Shown here: positions 1 to 8,385 of the stretch, piece by piece
Layout: every line of letters starts with the position of its first letter
Position numbering within the stretch: position 1 is the stretch's first letter
Assembly (NCBI RefSeq): GCF_039536325.1
Contig: NZ_BAAAYO010000001.1
Span: forward strand, 496,001-560,000
Length of the DNA: 64,000 nt
DNA from: Paenibacillus_AB hodogayensis
GTDB lineage: Bacteria > Bacillota > Bacilli > Paenibacillales > NBRC-103111
Direction of reading: 5' to 3'
Program-made: the position numbers and the translations under genes
The notes under the pieces: generated by a model
What the model was told of the DNA's origin: nothing
Seen by the model: the letters and a program-made list of their open reading frames with translations, nothing else
The model's database searches: none

Positions 1-197
1 GCGATCGCTTTTCGAATAGAGAGAAGCTGCTGCCCGAAGCGAAAAAGCGGATTTGGTACGAAGCGGATATCCATTACAAAGAGGGGCCGCGCGGCGCGGA
101 CCGGATTCTTTATTCGAATGACGGATTGATCTACATGACAACCGATCATTATAAGTCGTTTACGGATATTACGAAGGAAGGCAGTGTCCGCGAATGA
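1..197 (+). CDS. Barnase-type ribonuclease, C-terminal part (cut by window edge)
   Basis: The first in-frame codon is at 3 and 64 residues are readable to the TGA at 195-197. The sequence follows the C-terminal half of barnase closely: FSNRE near the start, WYEADIHY carrying the catalytic Glu, GADRILYSND carrying the conserved Arg, and TTDHYKSF with the catalytic His. Members cleave single-stranded RNA outside the cell or as the toxic tip of a larger secreted toxin. The N-terminus lies outside the window, so whether this is a stand-alone secreted RNase or the end of a polymorphic toxin cannot be told. Its stop overlaps the start of the barstar gene (ATGA), so the two are translationally coupled. 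Confidence 0.9.
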   Translation, partial: DRFSNREKLLPEAKKRIWYEADIHYKEGPRGADRILYSNDGLIYMTTDHYKSFTDITKEGSVRE

Positions 198-478
198 GTA
201 AAGTTGTGGAGCTTACACAGTCGGAGGCGGATCGTTACGAGAACGTCCACGATTGGCTGAAACGGGAGCTGGACTTGCCCGAATGGTACGGCCACAATTT
301 GGACGCACTATGGGATTGTATCACCGGCCACCTGCCCAAGCCCTTGCGAATCAGATGGATTGCCGACTCGGAGCACGAAGAACGCTATTCCGCTATCGTG
401 GAGGTTTTTCGGGATGCCGCCGATCAATATGACGACATAAGCTTCGAGTACGTGGCCGGCCGACAGGAAGGCGGATAA
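194..478 (+). CDS. Barstar-family ribonuclease inhibitor
   Basis: This 94-residue protein has the size of barstar (about 90) and its signature: residues about 30-41 read EWYGHNLDALWD, where the two Asp residues correspond to barstar Asp35 and Asp39, the residues that plug the barnase active site. Family knowledge: it sits in the cytoplasm and binds the cognate RNase in a very tight 1:1 complex to protect the producer. It overlaps the RNase gene by 4 bases, the usual toxin-immunity arrangement. A hairpin terminator follows at 518-568. Confidence 0.92.
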   Translation: MSKVVELTQSEADRYENVHDWLKRELDLPEWYGHNLDALWDCITGHLPKPLRIRWIADSEHEERYSAIVEVFRDAADQYDDISFEYVAGRQEGG

Positions 479-517
479 GCGGGATCAAATTTAGTTCCGA
501 GAATACGATTGGGCTCG

Positions 518-568
518 ATACACCGCACCGCCTACAGCGATACTTGGCTTGGGCGGTGTATTGTTTTG
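518..568 (+). terminator. Hairpin terminator after barstar
   Basis: ATACACCGC at 518-526 pairs with GCGGTGTAT at 553-561 and is followed by TTGTTTT. It ends the RNase-barstar unit and overlaps the -35 region of the next promoter. Confidence 0.65.
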
Positions 569-577
569 CCCTATAAT
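549..577 (+). promoter_or_regulatory. Sigma-A-type promoter of the two-component operon
   Basis: TTGGGC (549-554), 17 bases, TATAAT (572-577), about 27 bases before the response regulator start. The -35 lies inside the descending arm of the barstar terminator, so the junction is compact. Confidence 0.6.
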
Positions 578-603
578 CGAGGATGTTACGGAGGAATAAT
601 GCT

Positions 604-1290
604 GTGAAGATTTTATGGGTTGAGGATGAACCGAGAATCGTCGTGGATGTAATTTCCTTTTTGGAGCAGGAAGCTTGCACCGTCACCCATGTGCTGACTT
701 CAGCTCAAGCGCTCGCGAAGCTGCAAGCCGGCTCCTTCGATATGATGTTGATCGATTGGATGCTTCCCGATATGCCCGGCACGGAGCTGTGCAAGGAAGT
801 ACAGAGACGCTGGCAGATGCCTGTTATTATGCTGACGGCAAAATCGGACGAGTGGCATAAAGTCATTGCGCTGGAGATTGGAGCGGATGATTACGTGATC
901 AAACCATTCGGCATGCGAGAGCTGCTTGCCCGCATGAAGGCGGTGCTGCGCCGCACCTCGGCGAGCAGACAGCCCGAGGAGCAGCTTCTGCATGTCCATA
1001 GCTTGACGATCCATATTTCGGGACATGAAGTAACGAAACAAGGCCGGCCGATCGCCTTAACGCCTACGGAGTTTGATTTGCTTGTTACGTTGGCCAAGCA
1101 GCCAGGCCGGGTGTACAGCCGTTTGCAGCTTATCAACGATACGTTGGGAGATAGCTACCCCGGGTTCGAACGAACAGTGGACTCCCATATACGCAATTTG
1201 CGGCAAAAAATCGAGGATGACCCCTCCCAGCCGAAACTCATTGTTACCGTATACGGAGTCGGCTATAAGCTGAGTCAAGAGGGGGGCTAG
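604..1290 (+). CDS. OmpR/PhoB-type response regulator
   Basis: 228 residues. The receiver domain spans about 1-115 with acidic pair ED at 7-8, phospho-acceptor Asp51 (LIDWMLPD) and the conserved Lys in VIKPF. The winged-helix DNA-binding domain spans about 130-225 and ends with the typical VYGVGYKL. I chose GTG at 604 because GGAGG at 590-594 sits 9 bases upstream; an in-frame ATG at 583 would include that ribosome binding site. The histidine kinase starts one base after the stop, so they form a pair. The regulator probably controls the downstream ATPase and permease genes, which follow in the same direction. Confidence 0.92.
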   Translation: MKILWVEDEPRIVVDVISFLEQEACTVTHVLTSAQALAKLQAGSFDMMLIDWMLPDMPGTELCKEVQRRWQMPVIMLTAKSDEWHKVIALEIGADDYVIKPFGMRELLARMKAVLRRTSASRQPEEQLLHVHSLTIHISGHEVTKQGRPIALTPTEFDLLVTLAKQPGRVYSRLQLINDTLGDSYPGFERTVDSHIRNLRQKIEDDPSQPKLIVTVYGVGYKLSQEGG

Positions 1291-1291
1291 G

Positions 1292-2608
1292 ATGAAGCTC
1301 CAAAGCCTGAAGCACGTCATTCTGATATCGTTGGCCGTGGCGGCAGCCGGCTTCGTTGCGGTGTATGGCAGCCTTGTCTGGATGCTCGCAAAAGCGAATC
1401 AAACATATGCCGGGCAGCAGACGGTGCAGACGTCCCTTCTGCTCAGCTCGTCCTATGAGCTGTACGGCAGTTGGGACAAGGCGGCAGTCAAGCTGGGCGA
1501 ACTCCCTTTGCTGCAGGAGCACCCGCTGCAAATTTGGACGAACGCCAATGAGCTTGTGTGGACCAAGCAACCGCCGCATAGCCGTACGGACGAAGCAAAT
1601 TGGAGCAGCCGCCAGCCCATCCTGCTTCACGGTCAAGTGATCGGCACGTTCAGCGGCAGCTTCGCACCGACGCCGCTTGCTTTCTCTTATCCCCATTGGA
1701 TTGCCGCTTGGAGCGGGTTAGGAATGGGCTGCTTGACCTATATTGCGCTTCGGCAGCAAAGGACGGCTTATGAACGCCGCTTCGAGCAGATCCGACTGCA
1801 GCTGCATGAGATCGACGCGCCTTACACAGCGGATTCATTTGCCAAGGAGCAGGACCAGCGCAACTTGGAACGGATCGACGTTTCGATTCACAGGCTCGGC
1901 GACCGCCTGCAACGGCTCGAGACCGTGCGCAAATCGATGGTAGCCGATATTGCCCACGAGCTGCGCACCCCGCTTACCGTGTTGCGCACGAAGCTTGATT
2001 ATGCGCTGCAGCACGGACATTCGTTGAGCCATACCGAGGTTGTGCTCCTTCAGGACGAGGTATACCGGATGAGCAAGCTGTTGGGCGATTTGCAGCAGCT
2101 CGCCTTGGCGGAGTCGGGCCATTTGCAGTTGGACCGCCGATGGTTCCCGATAAGCGAGCTGATCGGGCAGCTCGTTTCATTATTTGCGATACAGGCCGAA
2201 GAGGATGGCATAACCATCGTCTATGACAGCCCGCTTGCTCTATCCATTTATGCCGACGAAAACCGCTTAAAGCAGGTCATCCTCAATCTCCTCGGCAACG
2301 CGCTGAAATACGCAAGAAGCAAGGTTGTCCTTACCCTTGCTTTGGAACATGACCAGTACGTGATCACGATAGCGGACGATGGCCCGGGAATCGAGGAAGA
2401 GGAGCTCCCGTATTTGTTCGACCGTTTTTATCAGGGGACTTCCAAGCGGCGCAGCGAGCCTGCAAAATCGTCCGCCGGCTTAGGCTTGGGATTGTCCATC
2501 GCCAAAAGCCTCGTGGAAGCGCATCGGGGAGCCATATCCGTCTCCAGCCGCTGGCAGGAAGGGAGCAGCTTCCGCATCGCGCTGCCGGTACTGAACGAAG
2601 GAACGTGA
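1292..2608 (+). CDS. Sensor histidine kinase
   Basis: 438 residues in the inner membrane. Two membrane segments (about 8-32 and 133-152) flank an extracellular loop of about 100 residues. HisKA follows with phospho-acceptor His222 in DIAHELRTP, then HATPase_c with N box (LLGNALKY), G1 (DDGPGIE), F box (LFDRFYQG) and G2 (GLGLGLSIAKS). The sizeable loop argues against an intramembrane-sensing BceS-type kinase, which has almost no loop. Cognate partner is the response regulator one base upstream. Ligand unknown; the following transporter genes suggest envelope stress or antimicrobial peptides, which is inference. Confidence 0.92.
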   Translation: MKLQSLKHVILISLAVAAAGFVAVYGSLVWMLAKANQTYAGQQTVQTSLLLSSSYELYGSWDKAAVKLGELPLLQEHPLQIWTNANELVWTKQPPHSRTDEANWSSRQPILLHGQVIGTFSGSFAPTPLAFSYPHWIAAWSGLGMGCLTYIALRQQRTAYERRFEQIRLQLHEIDAPYTADSFAKEQDQRNLERIDVSIHRLGDRLQRLETVRKSMVADIAHELRTPLTVLRTKLDYALQHGHSLSHTEVVLLQDEVYRMSKLLGDLQQLALAESGHLQLDRRWFPISELIGQLVSLFAIQAEEDGITIVYDSPLALSIYADENRLKQVILNLLGNALKYARSKVVLTLALEHDQYVITIADDGPGIEEEELPYLFDRFYQGTSKRRSEPAKSSAGLGLGLSIAKSLVEAHRGAISVSSRWQEGSSFRIALPVLNEGT

Positions 2609-2699
2609 CCTGCACAACTTCTCCACATTTTCTTCATTATATATGGATACGGGTCTGTTACATTTCCTCTTAGGATCGAAGAACAAGGGAGGAATCACG

Positions 2700-3386
2700 A
2701 TGATCCAGGCAAATCAGTTATCGAAATCGTTCGGAGAAGGCGAGTCGCTGGTTCGCGCACTGAAGGAAATCGATTTGCGAATCGAAGAAAGCGAAATGGT
2801 GAGCATTGTCGGACCGTCCGGCTGCGGAAAAACGACTTTGCTGCAAGTGCTCTCGGGTATCGACGAGCCTACAGCCGGGAAAGTATGGATTAACGGCTTC
2901 GATGTATACGGCGCCAAGGAGCGGGACCGTTCAGCCTTCCGGCTGCAGCATACCGGCTTTGTCTTCCAAGCCTTTCACCTGATTCCCGTGTTGTCCGCTC
3001 TTGAAAATGTAGCGCTGCCCCTTATCGGACAAGGCATACCGTCGAAGAAAGCCAATGAGCTTTCGCGTCATGCCCTCGAGCAGGTTGGTCTGGAAAGCAA
3101 GCTTGCCGCCTTGCCTGCCGAGCTGTCCGGCGGACAAAATCAGCGGGTAGCGATTGCCAGAGCCATTGTGTCCAAGCCAAGCGTCATTTGGGCGGATGAG
3201 CCGACAGGGGCGCTGGATACCGATACGTCGCATCAGATCGTCGGGCTGCTGCGCCACATCAATTTGACGATGGGCACCACGATTGTGATCGTGACGCATG
3301 ATCCGAAGGTAGCCGGGCAATGCGACCGCATCATTCGGATGGAAAACGGCCGCATCACGGCCGGCGCAAAGAAGGTGAGCGAATGA
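2700..3386 (+). CDS. ABC transporter ATP-binding protein (MacB/LolD/BceA type)
   Basis: 228 residues. Walker A GPSGCGKTT, Q-loop in FVFQAFHLIP, signature LSGGQNQRVAIARA, Walker B region VIWADEPTGALD and switch His in VTHD. The AxQxRVAIARA and DEPTGALD wording is typical of ATPases that power FtsX-type permeases. The start is ATG at 2700 with GGGAGG at 2688-2693; an upstream in-frame ATG at 2643 has no ribosome binding site. The stop overlaps the permease start (ATGA at 3383-3386). It energises the permease encoded next. Confidence 0.93.
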   Translation: MIQANQLSKSFGEGESLVRALKEIDLRIEESEMVSIVGPSGCGKTTLLQVLSGIDEPTAGKVWINGFDVYGAKERDRSAFRLQHTGFVFQAFHLIPVLSALENVALPLIGQGIPSKKANELSRHALEQVGLESKLAALPAELSGGQNQRVAIARAIVSKPSVIWADEPTGALDTDTSHQIVGLLRHINLTMGTTIVIVTHDPKVAGQCDRIIRMENGRITAGAKKVSE

Positions 3387-6211
3387 AGCCTTCTGTGTCG
3401 CCCTGGATATATTGGAAAATAGCGTGGCGCAATATGTATGCGCAGAAGAGACAAACCTTGCTAACGATGATAGGAAGCTGCATCGGCGCGGCGCTGATTA
3501 TGGCTTCTACGATCTTCTTCCAATCCTTCGATGAAAGTGGAGCAAGATGGCTGCAGCGGCATTACGGGCCAATCGAATGGGAGCTTCAGCCGCAGCAGCA
3601 TAAGCCGTATTTCAATTCCGCCGCGGAAATGACCGAGATCGAAGCGCATTTGCAGCTTACCCGGATAAAGTCCATGAAGGTTGTTTCCTTTGAGACCAAA
3701 GCAAGTAAGGTCGACGGCAATCTCTCCCCTCTCCATTCGGGCTTGCGGTATTTGGCTATTGGCGTGGACGGGACGCAAGCCGCCGAGTTCGATCCGGACA
3801 ATCCGTTATGGCGGCTTTCATTGGCGGAGGATCAGATTATCGTCTCGGAAGCGGTGGCCAAGCCGCTTGATCTGCAACTAGGAGATACCGTTATGCTGCC
3901 CGATGCGGGAGGCGGCGCTCATTATTTTCAAGTCAAAGGAATTGCGGAGGAATCGGGGATTAGCGGCTATAGAGGAAGCGCGAAAGCCGAGGGCACCCTG
4001 CTCGTAACGATGTCCGCTGCGAGGAAGCTTGCCGGGCTGCCGGAGGATGCGCATACTTCCTATTTCAGCCGACGGGAGGGAGTTTCTCTCCAGGCGAAGC
4101 CAACGTATTTCCCCAGTCCTCTTCCGCTGTTTACGGTGTCGGAGCAAAAACAGAGCGATTTCAAACAAGTCGATCAGATGAAACAAAAGTATGGAGCTAC
4201 CTTCGTTCTGTGCAGTGTGACCGCGGTCATTGCGGGTACCGTTCTGATGCTTCAGGTTTTATTCATGCTGACAGATTCCCGCAGGAAGCTATTGGCCGTG
4301 CTGCGGGCAATCGGCTTTCAACGCGGTCAAATTCAGCGAATCTTTCTGATCGAGGCGATGCTGATCCAAATCTGCAGCCTGGCAGCCGGACTGCTTGCCG
4401 GTATTCCGATTGGCTTTGGCATCATCGCGTTGTTCCAATGGCTGAATCGCGAGCTTTTATTGGCCTATAGCGGGAAAATGATTCCGATCTCGCCTTATCT
4501 CGCCTTGTCCGGCGTATTATTCGCAGGCGTGATCGTCTTCTCTCTCTTCGCCGCCGCCGCTCTTTTCTCCAGCATCAAGCTTAGACGGCTGCCGATTGTT
4601 GCAGCGCTTCGCGAGGATAGTCAACTGGCTCGGAGGGCCCGATCGGTCAAGCAGCGTATGATCAGGCTCGGACTGACTGCCGTGTCCGCCGTAACGGTGG
4701 CGCTGCATATCGGCATGCTGGCCTCGGGTAAAGCGACTGAATTGATTTTGTCGCAAAATCCCTCTTCGAACGGGCATGGCATTTTCGTTTTCGCCGTATG
4801 GTTTCTCGCTTCCATAACCTCCCTGTATGTGATCGCTCGGCTTCTGCCGGTTATTCAAAAAGGGCTGAAACCGCTGCTGCGACGAATCGGTGTACAGGAA
4901 GCGGCCCAACTGCTCGCCTTCCGTTACCCGGCCGGCAATGTGCGAAGAACGTTTCTGATCATGCTTTTGTTTAGCTGCTGCTTTATGCTGCTCACTCTCG
5001 TTATTCACATTACCCGCCAATACGATCGTACGGTGCAAGAGAAAACGTATACCGTCATGGGCTACCCGGGTTACATCCTTTATCAGACCGACGAGGACAA
5101 GCAAGAGATTATGAAGCGGCTGAATCAGGATAAGGAGCTGTCCGAGGTGGCCAAGCAGGCGGCTGTCATAGAGCCTTATCTGCTGCAGACTACGTCCGAA
5201 GGATGGCTTGCAGACCGTAACCAATTGAACTTCATGGCCCCTGACGATGCCTGGATACAAGCCGGGAAAGCGAAGCTGACAAGCCGGGCGCCGCAATTCG
5301 CGTCCGATCGGGAGGCGTGGGAGGCTGTCATGCATGATCCGGAATATGTGCTGGTTGACCGTAAGTTCAGCTATCCGCCGGAGCAATGGCCTGCAGTCTT
5401 CCGCATGAGTCATCAGATGGTGCGGGGCTTGCAGGTAGGCGAAAAGATCCCTTTGCAGCTATTCGAGAAGCCCGCGCTGCCGAATACCCCCGATTTCGGC
5501 AAGGAGCCGCAGATAAAGGAAACAATTTCGGTGACGATCGCCGGCTTTGTGGAAAGCGATGCGGGGCTTGAGTTTTACAACCAGGTATTCGTCAATCCCG
5601 GGCTGCACGACCGGTTCAAGACATATGGCTACCGCTGGGAGTCGACTCCCGGGAAAGGATATATTCTGCTGCCGCTCGCTTCCGATCAAGCCGTTTATTT
5701 GCGGCAGGTGGAGCAGCAGTTAGACCGCCTGAATATTACAACCTTCCATGCCCCCTCTATTTCAGAGGCTGGAGAGGACATCAGTCTGATTCAAATGCTG
5801 TGGATATTTAACGGGTTCATGATTATGACGATGGGCATCGGATTGGCCGGTCTTGCGATTGTCCAGCTGCGAGCCGTGCAGGAACGCTCCAAAGTGATGG
5901 CCATGCTCCGCTGTATCGGGCTCGGGTCGCGAACGGTACGGCAAATGCTGCTTATAGAGGGGACGCTAGTGGGCTGGATCGGCATTATCAACGGGCTTAT
6001 CTTCGGCACCATCGGCGGTTATTTGGTCCATAAGCTCATAGAGACGAGCAAAAAACCGACGGATTCGCTGCTGCCCTTTTCCTTCCCGTGGGAGCTTCTA
6101 ATGCCCGTCACCGTATGTTTGCTTTTGCTGACATTATGGCTGAATTTGGCGCCTTCCGGACGGATTTTACGTCTATCCCCGGGTGAATCGATCCGTCGCG
6201 CTGAAGAATAA
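3383..6211 (+). CDS. ABC transporter permease with two FtsX domains
   Basis: 942 residues. One membrane segment at about 27-47, an extracellular domain of about 220 residues, three segments and an FtsX domain at about 270-410, further segments at about 430-560, a second extracellular domain of about 200 residues (about 570-800), and a C-terminal FtsX domain of three segments (about 808-935, with the MLRCIGLGSRTVRQMLLIEG coupling-helix type sequence). Two large extracellular domains distinguish it from BceB, which has one. Family members transport or sense lipids, peptides or antibiotics. The start overlaps the ATPase stop, and the gene closes the four-gene operon begun at 604. Confidence 0.88.
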   Translation: MKPSVSPWIYWKIAWRNMYAQKRQTLLTMIGSCIGAALIMASTIFFQSFDESGARWLQRHYGPIEWELQPQQHKPYFNSAAEMTEIEAHLQLTRIKSMKVVSFETKASKVDGNLSPLHSGLRYLAIGVDGTQAAEFDPDNPLWRLSLAEDQIIVSEAVAKPLDLQLGDTVMLPDAGGGAHYFQVKGIAEESGISGYRGSAKAEGTLLVTMSAARKLAGLPEDAHTSYFSRREGVSLQAKPTYFPSPLPLFTVSEQKQSDFKQVDQMKQKYGATFVLCSVTAVIAGTVLMLQVLFMLTDSRRKLLAVLRAIGFQRGQIQRIFLIEAMLIQICSLAAGLLAGIPIGFGIIALFQWLNRELLLAYSGKMIPISPYLALSGVLFAGVIVFSLFAAAALFSSIKLRRLPIVAALREDSQLARRARSVKQRMIRLGLTAVSAVTVALHIGMLASGKATELILSQNPSSNGHGIFVFAVWFLASITSLYVIARLLPVIQKGLKPLLRRIGVQEAAQLLAFRYPAGNVRRTFLIMLLFSCCFMLLTLVIHITRQYDRTVQEKTYTVMGYPGYILYQTDEDKQEIMKRLNQDKELSEVAKQAAVIEPYLLQTTSEGWLADRNQLNFMAPDDAWIQAGKAKLTSRAPQFASDREAWEAVMHDPEYVLVDRKFSYPPEQWPAVFRMSHQMVRGLQVGEKIPLQLFEKPALPNTPDFGKEPQIKETISVTIAGFVESDAGLEFYNQVFVNPGLHDRFKTYGYRWESTPGKGYILLPLASDQAVYLRQVEQQLDRLNITTFHAPSISEAGEDISLIQMLWIFNGFMIMTMGIGLAGLAIVQLRAVQERSKVMAMLRCIGLGSRTVRQMLLIEGTLVGWIGIINGLIFGTIGGYLVHKLIETSKKPTDSLLPFSFPWELLMPVTVCLLLLTLWLNLAPSGRILRLSPGESIRRAEE

Positions 6212-6219
6212 CGCACATA

Positions 6220-6256
6220 TTGACATCCTAAAGTCGGTATACTACAATCTGTAGTA
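6220..6256 (+). promoter_or_regulatory. Promoter with BlaI-type operator upstream of blaI
   Basis: TTGACA (6220-6225), 17 bases, TACAAT (6243-6248). The perfect palindrome TACTACA-ATC-TGTAGTA (6240-6256) covers the -10. BlaI/MecI repressors recognise exactly this TACA/TGTA dyad, so the promoter should be autoregulated by the following gene. Confidence 0.85.
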
Positions 6257-6273
6257 TGACGGGATGTGATAGG

Positions 6274-6705
6274 ATGCAGATAAAAAGGCTGAATGTTGGC
6301 GGAGAGGGACTGAATCGCTTTTTTGGACCGCTCGAAGCCAAGATTATGGACATTCTGTGGTCTTCCGACGGTCTGAGCATCAAGGAAGTGCAGTCGATCC
6401 TCAATCAGGAAAGTCCGATTTCCGTTAACGCGGTAATGACGGTCATGAACCGCCTGCTCGACAAGGGTCATCTTACGAAAGTCCAGACCGGAACCGGTCG
6501 AACCCAGGCAGCACAGTTCAGCACCGTGCAGTCGAGAGAACGGTTCCTCTCGGAACAGACGAGAGCGGTATCGCAAGGACTCATGCAGGACTTTGGAAGC
6601 TTAGTCGTGAACCATATGATCGATGCGCTTGACGATGTCGATGAGGAAACGATCGCCAAGCTGGAACGCAAATTAAGCGAAATCAAAAAAGGAAAAAAAG
6701 AATGA
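6274..6705 (+). CDS. BlaI/MecI-family transcriptional repressor
   Basis: 143 residues. A winged helix at about 15-85 (LEAKIMDILWSSDGLSIKEV, then NAVMTVMNRLLDKGHL) is followed by a helical dimerisation tail ending in lysine-rich sequence. Family: dimers bind TACA-N-TGTA palindromes and are inactivated by proteolysis triggered by a membrane M56 protease. I chose ATG 6274 because the in-frame ATG at 6256 lies inside the operator at the expected transcription start. The gene overlaps the M56 protease gene by 4 bases. Regulated by the palindrome at 6240-6256; a second matching site before lgt suggests lgt is also in its regulon. Confidence 0.92.
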   Translation: MQIKRLNVGGEGLNRFFGPLEAKIMDILWSSDGLSIKEVQSILNQESPISVNAVMTVMNRLLDKGHLTKVQTGTGRTQAAQFSTVQSRERFLSEQTRAVSQGLMQDFGSLVVNHMIDALDDVDEETIAKLERKLSEIKKGKKE

Positions 6706-7502
6706 ACGCTCCGGTTAAGCTGAAATGGCTCTGTGCTCTGATGATCGTCTTTCTTGCCTTGTTCAGCGTGAAGATGGGGCTGCTGGTCGCTCGCCAGTTG
6801 GAAGACGGCAAGCTGCAAGCTGCTATCGTGACCTACATCGTATTCGATATGATCATCGGCTACACGCTCGTCAGGGTAGTGTGGCGAATCGTTGCGCAAG
6901 CGTATTTATCGCGAAAATGGCATAAGCTGCTTCGCTCCAACCAGCACGACGCGCTAACAAAACGTCTGAATGAAACATACCGCAGTTTGGGGACGGAAAT
7001 CATGGTCGTGCGGGACGGAGCGTTCGTCGCGCTGGCGATCGGGATCTGGAAACCGAAAATCGTTGTGTCCACCGGGGTTCTCGATATGTTCAGCGACGAT
7101 GAAATCGAGGCGATTTTGCTGCACGAATGGCATCATTGCCGTAACCGGGATAATGTAAAAATGTTTCTCATGACTTTGCTGACGGAAGCTTTCGGGTATT
7201 GGCCGATCATGAAGCCGATTTTTCGCTACTACCAGACATGGACAGAGTTGCTCGCCGATCGCTTCGCGATCCGTCGAATGGGAACAGAGCTGCATTTGGC
7301 CGGCGTTCTTTTGAAGGTGTCAAAACTAGGAAAAATGCAGCATGCTGCAGCAGCGGTTCATTTTGCGTCGACGACGATGCAGTATCGAATGATGCAGGTT
7401 CTAGAGCCGGACCAGACCGTGAAGGTGAAAGTCGCTTTGCTTAGACCTTTGCTTGCTTCTTTTTCACTGCTGCTGCTATTGATGCTGGGCGGGGATTCCT
7501 AG
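6702..7502 (+). CDS. Short M56 (BlaR1-type) membrane metalloprotease lacking a sensor domain
   Basis: 266 residues. Membrane segments at about 9-30, 40-62 and 248-265 flank a cytoplasmic zinc protease domain with HEWHH (His141, Glu142, His145) and ELLADRFAIRRMG supplying the third ligand region. BlaR1/MecR1 proteins are about 600 residues with an external penicillin-binding domain; here the chain stops after the last membrane segment, so no ligand domain is present. It probably cleaves or controls cleavage of the BlaI encoded just upstream (4-base overlap). What it senses is unknown; a partner or membrane state could supply the signal. Confidence 0.88.
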   Translation: MNAPVKLKWLCALMIVFLALFSVKMGLLVARQLEDGKLQAAIVTYIVFDMIIGYTLVRVVWRIVAQAYLSRKWHKLLRSNQHDALTKRLNETYRSLGTEIMVVRDGAFVALAIGIWKPKIVVSTGVLDMFSDDEIEAILLHEWHHCRNRDNVKMFLMTLLTEAFGYWPIMKPIFRYYQTWTELLADRFAIRRMGTELHLAGVLLKVSKLGKMQHAAAAVHFASTTMQYRMMQVLEPDQTVKVKVALLRPLLASFSLLLLLMLGGDS

Positions 7503-7522
7503 CCCCTTTTTTTAAACAATCA

Positions 7523-7543
7523 TACTACATAACGTAGTATAAT
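7523..7543 (+). promoter_or_regulatory. Second BlaI-type operator with -10 box, upstream of lgt
   Basis: TACTACA-TAA-CGTAGTA (7523-7539) differs from a perfect palindrome at one base and matches the site at 6240-6256 in half-site and 3-base spacing. TATAAT at 7538-7543 overlaps its right end. No good -35 was found. GGGAGG at 7548-7553 is the ribosome binding site of lgt. Confidence 0.75.
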
Positions 7544-7561
7544 CATCGGGAGGATAAGCGG

Positions 7562-8347
7562 ATGAGAGTTGTTTTATTTACGATTGGAGATTTCCAGGTC
7601 CACTCCTATGGGGTCGTCGTCGCTTTGGCTGTGCTGCTGGCGTTGGGAATGGCCCGGTATTTGGCCGAAGGCACTCCGTATCGGGAACATCTATCCAACA
7701 TGGTGCCCTATATGTTCGTTGGCGCGATTTTGTTTGCGCGCATCTGGCATGTTTTCTTTTTTCAATGGGAATATTATTCAAAGCATCTTACGGAAATCGT
7801 CTATATTTGGCAAGGCGGCATTGCGATTCAAGGAGCGTTGATCGGCGGATTCATCGCGATGATCGCGTATACGAGGAAGCATCGTTTGTCGTTCTGGAGG
7901 ATGGCGGATATTTTGGCTCCGGCGATCGTATTGGGTCAGTCGATCGGCAGAATTGCCTGTTTTCTCAATGGCGACGCATACGGCTCGCCGACCGGATCGG
8001 GGTTCGGCATTGTTTACCCGGAAGGTTCGATGGCTTACGATGCTTACGGCTCGCAACCGCTGTGGCCGGCGGAAATTTGGGAGGGACAATGGGATCTGGT
8101 CGTATTCGTCCTGCTGATTTTGCTAAGAAACCGAAAATGGCCGGCCGGGGTACTCTTCCTGACCTACAACATCATGTATGCGTTCGGGCGATTTGCCTTG
8201 GAATGGCTGCGGGGAGATTCGCCGCGCTACGCGTTCCAATGGACAGCCGGACAATGGACCAGCTTTAGCGTCATTACGGTCAGCTTATGCATGATCGTTC
8301 TCCACGTCATGCTTGAGCGGAAAAAGACGCCGCTTCCGGCCCAATAG
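7562..8347 (+). CDS. lgt: Prolipoprotein diacylglyceryl transferase, divergent form
   Basis: 261 residues, about seven membrane segments. Lgt moves diacylglycerol from phosphatidylglycerol to the lipobox cysteine of prolipoproteins. N-terminal VHSYGVVVALAVLLA, the IWQGGIAIQGALIGG loop and GRIACFLNGDAYG match the family in position and order. The family signature is GRxGNFxNxE; here the Gly-Asn pair is Ala-Cys and the Glu is Asp, so this is a variant whose activity or acceptor range may differ. It follows the BlaI/M56 pair and carries its own BlaI-type operator, which is unusual for a housekeeping enzyme. Probably a second, regulated copy, but other copies cannot be seen here. Confidence 0.85.
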   Translation: MRVVLFTIGDFQVHSYGVVVALAVLLALGMARYLAEGTPYREHLSNMVPYMFVGAILFARIWHVFFFQWEYYSKHLTEIVYIWQGGIAIQGALIGGFIAMIAYTRKHRLSFWRMADILAPAIVLGQSIGRIACFLNGDAYGSPTGSGFGIVYPEGSMAYDAYGSQPLWPAEIWEGQWDLVVFVLLILLRNRKWPAGVLFLTYNIMYAFGRFALEWLRGDSPRYAFQWTAGQWTSFSVITVSLCMIVLHVMLERKKTPLPAQ

Positions 8348-8385
8348 CCGCTGGATTACACCTTTTTATTCGGTCTTGCCACATG

